A stretch of 64,000 nt of DNA from a candidate division KSB1 bacterium (GTDB lineage Bacteria > Zhuqueibacterota > Zhuqueibacteria > JANLFK01 > Oleimicrobiaceae), in assembly GCA_034506335.1 (NCBI GenBank), contig JAPDPR010000007.1:33645-97644 (forward strand), given 5' to 3'. This document shows positions 42,537 to 50,242 of the stretch, piece by piece (position 1 is the stretch's first letter; each line of letters starts with the position of its first letter). The position numbers were made by a program, and so were the translations under genes. The notes below the pieces were generated by a model that ran no database searches, was not told the DNA's origin, and saw only the letters and a program-made list of their open reading frames with translations.

Positions 42537-43187
42537 TCAGAAAAAGAAGCGTGCGCCGATAGAAGCGTTTATGGTCTGGAATCCAGATACGCCTTCAAGT
42601 TCGATGTGCGGTTGCATGGTAGGCCAAAGGTCTCCCAGCACTAGCCGATACCAGACTCGGGCCTCGAGCCCAACGCGGTGCCAAGCTGGTGTCTTTAGGC
42701 CCAGTCCCACACGCAGACCCCAGTTAGTGCTGTGCAGCTTACGCTCAGCGATAGCGGGCAGAAATGGCGTGACCGTAGAATCTGCTGGCACCGCACCACG
42801 CACACCTTTCCATTGGTACACACCACCTGACACCATGAGAAAAGGGAACATCGGCCCCCGCTGGGTAAACTGAAACTCCCCCACAACCAGCGCTGCCACA
42901 TGCTCAAGCAACAATTCCAGCCTGCCTGCGGCATACCCACGAAGAGCTTCGCGGTCGTAGCGTGCAAGCTCCAGACCCCCTGCTACCGTCCAATGCTCAT
43001 CGAGCCGCTGCCCGATCGCTATTTCCACATTGGGTGCCGGCAAGAACCATTGATGCAAGGAACCAACCGGCGCGGAGTAGCTCAGACAGGTCCCCGTGTG
43101 CCATTGTCCCACTTGCTGGCCCTGCGCGAGACCAGCAAATGACGCTACGAATAAGGCAACACATAGGGAACGGTGGGCACCAGGCAT
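42537..43187 (-). CDS. Cassette 2 protein B, predicted small outer-membrane barrel
   Basis: A 216-residue paralogue of the protein at 19878-20516. GAGG lies 6 bases before ATG 43187 and a signal peptide ends near LAQGQ. Strand-like blocks rich in Trp/Tyr follow; the shared landmarks are QW near the mature start, APVGSLHQWF, SGGVYQWKGVRGAV, and YRLVLGDLWP with GVSGFQT near the C-terminus, which ends IGARFFF. The phenylalanine-terminated end is typical of outer-membrane barrels. It follows gene A by 12 bases. I know no family for it, and conservation of the A-B pair in two loci argues for a joint function. Confidence 0.62.
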   Translation of the reverse strand: MPGAHRSLCVALFVASFAGLAQGQQVGQWHTGTCLSYSAPVGSLHQWFLPAPNVEIAIGQRLDEHWTVAGGLELARYDREALRGYAAGRLELLLEHVAALVVGEFQFTQRGPMFPFLMVSGGVYQWKGVRGAVPADSTVTPFLPAIAERKLHSTNWGLRVGLGLKTPAWHRVGLEARVWYRLVLGDLWPTMQPHIELEGVSGFQTINASIGARFFF

Positions 43188-43199
43188 GAGGAACCTCTG

Positions 43200-44018
43200 T
43201 CAGTACTTGAAGGTCACAGAAACACCACCCACAACCTTTGCTTTCAACGGCAACCACCTGGCCCCGTGTTGAGACAGGCGTAGGCCCATGTACTGATCCC
43301 GAGGGAAATAGCGAATGTAAGCTACTTCACCCCCGATGTCTATAGCAGGCGTGAGACTCGCTCGCACGGCAAGCGACGGCGAGACGAAAAGACTTGCCCC
43401 TTTGCGGGTGGGCGCAAAGTGAAGGAGCCGATATCTGAACTCATAGTCGAGGTCAGCGGAGGTGGTATCCACATTGAATCGTTTCGTCCAATCCTCACGC
43501 ATCTCCAACTCTCGGTAGAAGAGGTCTACGCCGATGGCACATCCTGCTCCCAAGCTCCATCGAGCGCTCACCGGAATCACCTGCTCCAAACCCACCAGCA
43601 AGCGCAACTCCTTGAGCTGCTGACTGGGATGAAACACTGCCGAATAAATGCTGTCCGCGCTTGTGTAGCGCAGCGTCTGATTGACACGCTGCGCCTTGGC
43701 CCCGGGAAGGAAATCAATGTAAGTCTTTTCCCAGTAGTCCCACTCCCACTCATCCAAAACATCCCTTTGCCGAAGCCAGAGGTAATCATACCCCACGCCG
43801 AGCTTTAGGTGAAGACCCCCACGCACACCGAACGCCATCTGCAAATCGCTTCCAATCCCGGCTGCACGCCGCGCCTTGTAGGTTGCAGTGTGACTCTGTA
43901 TTGAGCCAGCCAGCCGCAGGCTCAAACCTCCCTCCTGCGCCCTGCCTGGGGCTGTGCTGCCCAAGGCAACCAGGCTCACAAACAAGATAGTCCGACCACC
44001 AGGGCAACGACGGCCCAT
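43200..44018 (-). CDS. Cassette 2 protein A, predicted outer-membrane barrel
   Basis: A 272-residue exported protein paralogous to the one at 20545-21291. It begins at ATG 44018, 3 bases after the PorV-like stop, and has a signal peptide ending near GRAQ. Its mature part includes KLGVGYDYLWL, DEWEWDYWEKTY, AVFHPSQQL, LFYRELEMREDWTKRF and the terminal VSVTFKY. Alternation of polar and hydrophobic residues and the aromatic end suggest a barrel. The PorV-A-B order and tight spacing match cassette 1. Function is unknown; an accessory or stabilising part of the TonB-S-PorV system is inferred. Confidence 0.62.
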   Translation of the reverse strand: MGRRCPGGRTILFVSLVALGSTAPGRAQEGGLSLRLAGSIQSHTATYKARRAAGIGSDLQMAFGVRGGLHLKLGVGYDYLWLRQRDVLDEWEWDYWEKTYIDFLPGAKAQRVNQTLRYTSADSIYSAVFHPSQQLKELRLLVGLEQVIPVSARWSLGAGCAIGVDLFYRELEMREDWTKRFNVDTTSADLDYEFRYRLLHFAPTRKGASLFVSPSLAVRASLTPAIDIGGEVAYIRYFPRDQYMGLRLSQHGARWLPLKAKVVGGVSVTFKY

Positions 44019-44021
44019 TTG

Positions 44022-44975
44022 TCAAAACTCCACTGCTACCGAATACAGAAGCGCGGTGTTCAGACTTGCGTGTTCCATCCACGCAACGTCCAGCGCCAGA
44101 CGCATCCCATACATTTTCTGACGCACGCCGCCGCCAAGGCAAAGTCCCTCGTCCGCATACCCAAACTTGTATCCGGCACGAACAACCCCTACCCCACCAA
44201 GGCCCCCCTCCAAGCCTACATGAAGCCGCTCGCTTGCGTCGTTGGGGTGAGCGGCCTCTGCCATAAGCGCAAGATAGTTGTCCCTTGCAGAAGAAGCCAG
44301 CACGTCTACCGCCAACCCCATGCGCAGCATCTGTGGCATCTTGAACTTTTCCTCGGCATACTTGCTGTCCAAGCCAAAATTGTGGAGCGAGGCACCAATG
44401 CGCAAGGTGTGAAAACCGGTGTGGTACAGGAAACCAAGGTCGGCCACCACATTGTCTGCACTGTATACGTCGATCGTTTCCCGCACATACTTGATCGTGC
44501 CCCCAAAGCTAAACTTGTCAGTGAGGGCACGCGCATAAGTAAAGCCCACCGCATAAGCACCGGCGGAATAGGTTCCCAAACTGATGTAGGAACCCGCCTG
44601 GTCAGCAGTCGGGTTAGTGGTACGCTCCATCTTGCCAAAATCGAAATGGCGCACATGGAAACCGATGGTACCGAACTTACCCCGCCCCCAGGTCACCGCC
44701 ACCCCCTGCAGCGTAGTCCCCACGTACCAGGAGGTGTGGGCCAGGTGCAGTTCCCAACGGGCATCCTGCCAGGCAACGGCAGAAGGATTGCAATAAATGC
44801 CTTCCGCGCCGGCATCGGAGAGGGCCGAGCCTGCTTCGCCAAGCGCCAACACTCTGGCGGAGACTGGCACTTCAAGAAAGGTAAAACCGGTGGTGCCGAT
44901 CTTTTCGAACTCTTGCGCCGTTGCGGCGACACAACCAACCACCCACAGCACCAGTGTCCATTTTGCACCCGGCAT
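44022..44975 (-). CDS. PorV/PorQ-like (UPF0164) outer-membrane protein, cassette 2
   Basis: A 317-residue PorV-like protein. ATG 44975, 8 bases after the S stop, has GAGGG 5 bases upstream and a signal peptide (KWTLVLWVVGCVAATAQ). The family motif FTFLEVPVSARVLALGEAG opens the mature protein, followed by IYCNPSAVAW, YVRETIDVYSADNVVADLG and VVRAGYKFGYADEGLCLGGG. It resembles the cassette 1 protein along its whole length. Families of this kind form outer-membrane barrels, and PorV ferries T9SS cargo. Its fixed place directly after a sorted protein in all three cassettes suggests a substrate-specific shuttle or a permanent partner (inference). Confidence 0.83.
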   Translation of the reverse strand: MPGAKWTLVLWVVGCVAATAQEFEKIGTTGFTFLEVPVSARVLALGEAGSALSDAGAEGIYCNPSAVAWQDARWELHLAHTSWYVGTTLQGVAVTWGRGKFGTIGFHVRHFDFGKMERTTNPTADQAGSYISLGTYSAGAYAVGFTYARALTDKFSFGGTIKYVRETIDVYSADNVVADLGFLYHTGFHTLRIGASLHNFGLDSKYAEEKFKMPQMLRMGLAVDVLASSARDNYLALMAEAAHPNDASERLHVGLEGGLGGVGVVRAGYKFGYADEGLCLGGGVRQKMYGMRLALDVAWMEHASLNTALLYSVAVEF

Positions 44976-44983
44976 GGGAACCC

Positions 44984-47041
44984 TCAGTTGATGATGGCGA
45001 ACTTGCCCCACTTCACTTCACCGTGCTTGTTTGTCACCTGGAAGAAGTACATGCCGCTCTTCACGTACTGACCATAGTCGCTGATTTGGTTCCAGAAAGC
45101 GACGCCCGAGGAAGGGTCGGCGTGATGGATCGTCTTCACCAGGTCTCCACGTACAGTAAAAATTTTGATGGTACACTCCTCCGAGAGGTTCACAAATTGA
45201 ATCAGCTTAACGTCTCCGGCAAGCTCGAATCCGGAGCTACGATAGAAGGGATTGGGCACCACCGTCACCCGGTCAAGTCGCTTCTCTGTTGGGCGAAGCG
45301 TAGTGTAGAAAGGTTCGCGCATGCGATTGGCAAAAATGGAGGATTCCAACGGCGGTACTTCGTAACTGGGGTCCACAGCCCATGCGGGCCAGCCGTGGTC
45401 GTAGCACGTCACCGAATAGTAGAAGGCATAGCCCAACGCTACGTCCTCATCCAGGTAGATGTAGCGCTGAGAGTCAGCGTTGAAGAAATGCGGGTCTCCC
45501 ACTGGAATGTCCGCCAGCATCTTCCATGGACCAAATGGGTAGCGGCCCGAGCGATAGATGCGATATCCGGCAACGTCGGGCACTCCCTGGTGAGGATCAG
45601 GAATGGACTCCACCTCTGCGCCAAAGGAAATGACGTTGCCCACGCGGCCACCTTCTTGCACAGGGTAGACGATGAATCGTGGTGCCGGCGGTGGCATAGG
45701 TACAGTGTAGTGATGCAGATAGTTGAAGCTCACCCGTTGCTCGAGGTACGCGATTGCTGAATCGCCGGCAGCGCGGAGGTTGTCGGGTGTGAACTGGCTG
45801 CTCTCTGTTTGCTCATAGGGCATGCCACCTACAAACTCTGCCACTACCACTCGGATAGAATCCCCTCGGCTCAAGTAGTAGGGCCCGAGTGAGAAGTTGG
45901 CATACAGCCGATTCTGCCCCATACGCGGGTCAGCGGGGTCGTCGAACGCCTCGGAGAGAAGCAGTGGATTGGCCATTGCCGCATACTTGCTGGGCAGGCC
46001 CGCTACTCCTAGAAATGGCCCTGAGTGGTCGTTGGTGGGCGGAGCCGCAGACCACGCAAAGCCATTGATACGGTTGGCTTGCCCAGTGCTGTCCGGGGAC
46101 ACATGCAGGAACTTGATGCCGATGAAGCCCGGCGCGAGAAAACGCGAGCTGACCACTGAACGACCTTGCACCGGATCATAGACTCGTTCTTGCAGAAAAT
46201 CGAAGGATTCGTCACTGCCGAGTGTGGGGGTGAAGTCGCCCGCCCAGGCCACCAGAAGACGCCGCTCCGGGGCCCAACGACTGTGAGTGTTGCGCGCGCC
46301 TTCAGGGAAGTTAGGAAACCTCAACGCCCACCCGCGATGGTTAGGAGAAAGGGCATAGGTAAAAAGCAGGTACACTCCTGGCAAACCCTTCCGCCGCTGG
46401 GTGTTCTTGACCACGTATTCGACGATCACATAGTCCTCGTCGGCGCGCGAGCCTGACCACTGCCGCACTGTTCGCCGCACCAGCACCGGCATGTTCTGAT
46501 TATCCCACGGTTGGTACCAGGCCCCGTTCATCTCCCACTGGGTGTCAATTACCTCCTCTGCCTCGAAGGGGTCCGACTGTAACCAATAATTGCCATCTTT
46601 CCATCGCTTGCGATGAATGTACTTGCCCCTGCTGTCCTTGCTGATCAGATACCGGAATTGATCCCCTTCAATGCCCACATCGGTACCGTGAGTTGCGAAA
46701 TTATCCCACCCCCACACCGTCCCTGTATCTGTCTTCGCCGTCAGAAAGAATCCTCCTGCCAACAGGTAGGTGTGGTGGCCACCAATATTCTGCTTTATCT
46801 CCTCGCTCGCAAAACCGGGCCAGTCCAAACCATATGTCTTTCTACTCCAGTCGGCCATCGGTTCGCATTCTTGTGATAGGTAGAACGAGTGCCACAACCG
46901 CCCGCGGGTCAACTCGATAGTGTAGGGGTTACTCTGGGCTTGCACTGAGGTGGGCAAAGACGCCACGGCGAGTACCAGCAGGGCACATGGCCACAGCTTA
47001 CCAGCTACACGCCGTACAATGTTCAGTTTTCCTGGCGACAC
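44984..47041 (-). CDS. Secreted sorted protein S, cassette 2
   Basis: A 685-residue protein, paralogue of that at 22277-24391. It begins with a GTG at 47041; the start is uncertain because no good ribosome-binding site is seen. A signal peptide ends near SVQAQ. The N-terminal region has LTRGRLWHSFY, YGLDWPGF, EAEEVIDTQWEMN, RTVRQWSGSRADEDYVIVEY and HRGWALRFP. A fibronectin-III-like region follows at about 430-560 (PDVAGYRIYRSGRYPFGPW). The sorting module has VVPNPFYRSSGF, CTIKIFTVRGDLV and the end KFAIIN. It lies 28 bases after the TonB receptor and 8 before the PorV-like gene. No enzyme family is recognised, so the role as surface partner of the receptor is inferred from position. Confidence 0.72.
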   Translation of the reverse strand: MSPGKLNIVRRVAGKLWPCALLVLAVASLPTSVQAQSNPYTIELTRGRLWHSFYLSQECEPMADWSRKTYGLDWPGFASEEIKQNIGGHHTYLLAGGFFLTAKTDTGTVWGWDNFATHGTDVGIEGDQFRYLISKDSRGKYIHRKRWKDGNYWLQSDPFEAEEVIDTQWEMNGAWYQPWDNQNMPVLVRRTVRQWSGSRADEDYVIVEYVVKNTQRRKGLPGVYLLFTYALSPNHRGWALRFPNFPEGARNTHSRWAPERRLLVAWAGDFTPTLGSDESFDFLQERVYDPVQGRSVVSSRFLAPGFIGIKFLHVSPDSTGQANRINGFAWSAAPPTNDHSGPFLGVAGLPSKYAAMANPLLLSEAFDDPADPRMGQNRLYANFSLGPYYLSRGDSIRVVVAEFVGGMPYEQTESSQFTPDNLRAAGDSAIAYLEQRVSFNYLHHYTVPMPPPAPRFIVYPVQEGGRVGNVISFGAEVESIPDPHQGVPDVAGYRIYRSGRYPFGPWKMLADIPVGDPHFFNADSQRYIYLDEDVALGYAFYYSVTCYDHGWPAWAVDPSYEVPPLESSIFANRMREPFYTTLRPTEKRLDRVTVVPNPFYRSSGFELAGDVKLIQFVNLSEECTIKIFTVRGDLVKTIHHADPSSGVAFWNQISDYGQYVKSGMYFFQVTNKHGEVKWGKFAIIN

Positions 47042-47069
47042 GGCGCTACAACATTTCCTTGGATTGAGC

Positions 47070-49973
47070 TCAGAACCTTATGCCCGCATACACGAACACT
47101 TGGCGGGGGATATTCCGGTACACTTGGAAATAGTTGTACCGACGCACATCCCGATCAGGGGCGTCGTCAGCGTCAGCGTAGGTCACACTTCTCAGTACCC
47201 AGCGGTTCAACTCCTCCGAATCAGAAATCGGCGTCAAATGCTGGTTGTCAAAAAGATTCAGTACCCGCAGGCCAAGCGTGACAGCCAGCGGACCGAGGGT
47301 AACCTGCTTTTCCGCACGAAGGTCAGTCTGCGACTCGCTAGGGTAACGACGGTTCGACTCCACAATGTGTTCGTACTGATATGTGGGTGACCAATAGTAG
47401 GGTAGGCCGCTCCGGACCATAACGACGAGCCCTATTGACGTCTGAGCAAGAGGATACACGCCAAACAGACGCGGACCGCTTCCGGAAGGGAGCGTGTAAG
47501 TCAATGCCCCGCTTAACCGGTGCGTGCGGTCCTCCGGAGAAAGGTAATCGCTCGCCGAATAGCTGTATTTCTGCTCGAGCTCCGGAGTCATGTCCGGTGC
47601 TTGAAGGTAAACCCCATGGTAGCCGTAGTTGCTTTGGCTGAGCGTATACGAGAGACGATAACTCCACCTTCCTGTTGGGCGATTCGCGAAACTCACCTCC
47701 ACACCACGCGCACTTCCGTAGCCGCTGTTCTCGTAGCTGATGTAGCTCCCCTTGAGGTCCCCGGGTTTATTCTGGCTCCCGGTACTGGCCTTGATGTACA
47801 CTGGTGCAATTTGGTACTTAAGATCGTTGTAGTAGGTTACAACGTCCAACTGGTGCGTATCCCATAAATTCTGCTGCACGCCCACTTCGTAGTTGATGCT
47901 CAGTTTCGGCTTTAGGTTCGGGTTCCCGTAGCTACCCCAGCCATTGTAGGTCTGATTGTCCAGTGCTTGATTGATAGTGGGCATTGAACGGAAATGGCCG
48001 TATTGGATGCGGAAAGCCGTCCGGTCGCCGATGGGAAAGGAAATGCCCGCGCGGGGCGACAGCGAGACAAAGGTTCTTGAGCGCTCCCAGGCGGGGGTAC
48101 CAATGCTTGGACTGCCGAGGGCAGGATAGAACACATTGTACTTGTCCTTGGGGACATCTGCGCCAAAATTGTAAGCGTCTATTCGCATGCCGATGTTTGC
48201 CACCATACCGGCAAATTCCAGTTTATCTTGGACGTATGCCGCGGCGTACCAGGTCTTGGCTTTGTAGTTGGTGGCAAACCCCGTGCGCCAAATAAAGGCC
48301 GCCACGCAGAGCGAGGAGGAGGCATTGTAGTCCTGGTCCATGAGCCATGCCTCTACACCTGCCTTGAAAAGGTTAGTCGTACGAAACTGCCGCGTGAGGT
48401 TGAGGCGCGCTTCGTAATAGCGCGTGAGGGAGGCTTGGTTGTAAAGGCTTGACCACGTGTAGTACTCGCGGTACTTCTCGTTCCACGGCCCACGGTCCTC
48501 GAGCTGGCGATCCGCCGGATTCGGATGAAGCTGCACGTCTTTGTCTATCCCCGGAGTGGGCGTCTGGTATGCATAGAGGATCTCATTCTGGTAGGTGAAG
48601 GTCGCCTCCAAGAAGGCGCGAGACGAAAAAATGTGCTTGTAGTTGAGGCTCTGGGCGAAGACCGATTCTTCCCGCGGGGAATCGTAGATGAGCGTGTACT
48701 TGCGCTTGGCACCATAGCTGCCCCACAAACCGGCCCATCGTACGTCCTCCGAACCAGAACCCATGCCCCCATAGAAATGCTGATAGAGCGTGGTAAACCT
48801 GAAATTGTGCTGCGAATTTGGTTTGAAGGCAAGGACAATGGAATAGTTTGCAAGGCGCTGCACTTTCTCTCGGGTAGGCAAGCGCGTCGGGTTGTTCTTC
48901 AACTCACCCGTGAGGAAGAAACTCATCTTGTTTGCTTCCTTACCCAGTGGCCCCCCGAAGCTGAAGAGGTACCGCGTGTAGGGGTATTTGCGATAGTCAT
49001 ACACCCCAAGGATGTTGTCATCTGCAGGGGTGTGATTGCGCACCCAAAGCCTGTAGTTGCGCCGCGCCTCCTCGACGTTCACCCCGCCACTGGGGTCCTT
49101 GAATTGCGGCTCCTTCAACCAGTTCTCAAACACACCCCACTTGCGCCATTCGAACTGCTCCCGGGAATAGAGGTAGTCCCCCCAGTGGTACTGACCAGGC
49201 GGGCGATACTCCACCTGCAAAGCACCGGAAAAGCGCGATCCGCCTTCTTTGGTCACGACCTTCACCACGCCGGATTGTGCGTTGCCATACTCGGCGTTGA
49301 AACCACCCGTAATCACTTCCATCTGGGCAACGGCCAGCGGGTTGATATCGTACTTCCAGCTGTTTTCTGACTTGCCCCCCGTGCCGTAAGCAGGTACTCC
49401 CGTGTTCGTCACCATGCTGGTGATGCCGTTCACGGAGTAATTAATCTCGTAGGCACCTCCCCCGCGGATGCTGATCGTGCCATCGGGATTGCGACTTATG
49501 CCTGGAGCCAGCTCTAGGACATTGCGTAACCCCTCAACGGGAAGTGTCTGCACCTCGCGTGAGTCGTAGTGGACTCCGCTTGCCGTTTTATCGGCCTCGA
49601 CAATCGGCCTCTCTGCGGTTACGGTCACTGACCGACCCAGGTCCAGCACCGTGGGGATCAGCTTCACGTCCACACGCGCCGTGCGGTCGATCCTGACCTC
49701 GACGCCCTCAACGGTGACCTTCGCATATCCGAGATAGAATACTTGCAGTTTGTGGCGTCCGGGGGGAACATTGAGGATGACATACCAACCCTTCGCATCG
49801 GTGGCAGCGCCCAAGTACGTACCTGCCACGACCACGTTGGCCCCCACCAACACCTGACCCGTTTCGGCATCTACCACCTGTCCGGTGATCTTGCCCGTGA
49901 ACTGGGCGTAGCTGGTCACCGAACCAAGCACAAGGCAGATGAAGCACAGGCTTCGTAGTCCGCGCCACACCAT
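47070..49973 (-). CDS. TonB-dependent receptor with carboxypeptidase-regulatory-like domain, cassette 2
   Basis: A 967-residue outer-membrane transporter beginning at ATG 49973, with a signal peptide to about residue 24. The carboxypeptidase-regulatory-like domain is at about 27-105 (GKITGQVVDAETGQVLVGAN, YVILNVPPGRHKL). The plug is at about 120-245 (ISIRGGGAYEINYSVNGI, AEYGNAQSGVVKVVTKEGG), then the barrel to VFVYAGIRF. It resembles the cassette 1 receptor throughout. It is the first gene of cassette 2, behind a short leader from the promoter at 50012-50040, and S, PorV, A, B, propeller, GHL10 and ROK genes follow. Substrate is unknown. Confidence 0.9.
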   Translation of the reverse strand: MVWRGLRSLCFICLVLGSVTSYAQFTGKITGQVVDAETGQVLVGANVVVAGTYLGAATDAKGWYVILNVPPGRHKLQVFYLGYAKVTVEGVEVRIDRTARVDVKLIPTVLDLGRSVTVTAERPIVEADKTASGVHYDSREVQTLPVEGLRNVLELAPGISRNPDGTISIRGGGAYEINYSVNGITSMVTNTGVPAYGTGGKSENSWKYDINPLAVAQMEVITGGFNAEYGNAQSGVVKVVTKEGGSRFSGALQVEYRPPGQYHWGDYLYSREQFEWRKWGVFENWLKEPQFKDPSGGVNVEEARRNYRLWVRNHTPADDNILGVYDYRKYPYTRYLFSFGGPLGKEANKMSFFLTGELKNNPTRLPTREKVQRLANYSIVLAFKPNSQHNFRFTTLYQHFYGGMGSGSEDVRWAGLWGSYGAKRKYTLIYDSPREESVFAQSLNYKHIFSSRAFLEATFTYQNEILYAYQTPTPGIDKDVQLHPNPADRQLEDRGPWNEKYREYYTWSSLYNQASLTRYYEARLNLTRQFRTTNLFKAGVEAWLMDQDYNASSSLCVAAFIWRTGFATNYKAKTWYAAAYVQDKLEFAGMVANIGMRIDAYNFGADVPKDKYNVFYPALGSPSIGTPAWERSRTFVSLSPRAGISFPIGDRTAFRIQYGHFRSMPTINQALDNQTYNGWGSYGNPNLKPKLSINYEVGVQQNLWDTHQLDVVTYYNDLKYQIAPVYIKASTGSQNKPGDLKGSYISYENSGYGSARGVEVSFANRPTGRWSYRLSYTLSQSNYGYHGVYLQAPDMTPELEQKYSYSASDYLSPEDRTHRLSGALTYTLPSGSGPRLFGVYPLAQTSIGLVVMVRSGLPYYWSPTYQYEHIVESNRRYPSESQTDLRAEKQVTLGPLAVTLGLRVLNLFDNQHLTPISDSEELNRWVLRSVTYADADDAPDRDVRRYNYFQVYRNIPRQVFVYAGIRF

Positions 49974-50011
49974 AGAAAGCTGCCAGGTTAGTAAGGACTT
50001 TTAACGATCCT

Positions 50012-50040
50012 AAGATAGGTCTTTCCTAGCAAATTGTCAA
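50012..50040 (-). promoter_or_regulatory. Sigma-70-type promoter of the cassette 2 operon
   Basis: Minus strand: perfect TTGACA (50035-50040), 17-base spacer, TATCTT (50012-50017). The leader to ATG 49973 is only about 30 bases. The sequence GCTTGACAAT around the -35 box is shared with the promoter at 17672-17700. Confidence 0.72.
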
Positions 50041-50242
50041 GCAAAATCTCCTGGGCGCTACAGATTTTTGTTCCTAAGAAGTGCTAAGGTGCGAAGCATT
50101 GTGCATTCTGGCACTCGTCGGGCGATTCTAGTGACTCTGTCTCACCCTGTGACCCAGCCCAGCCTGCAACGGAGGACTGCCGCGGCCTTCAGCAAAAACC
50201 TGCTGCGATTTCTCGTGGGGCGCGCGAGGACTACCTGATCGT

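Noticed and set aside
24391..49973. Classical SusC/SusD pairs
   Set aside because: The TonB receptors are SusC-like in domain layout, but the following proteins have signal I-type exports with sorting domains and fibronectin-like parts, not SusD-type lipoproteins with TPR helices.
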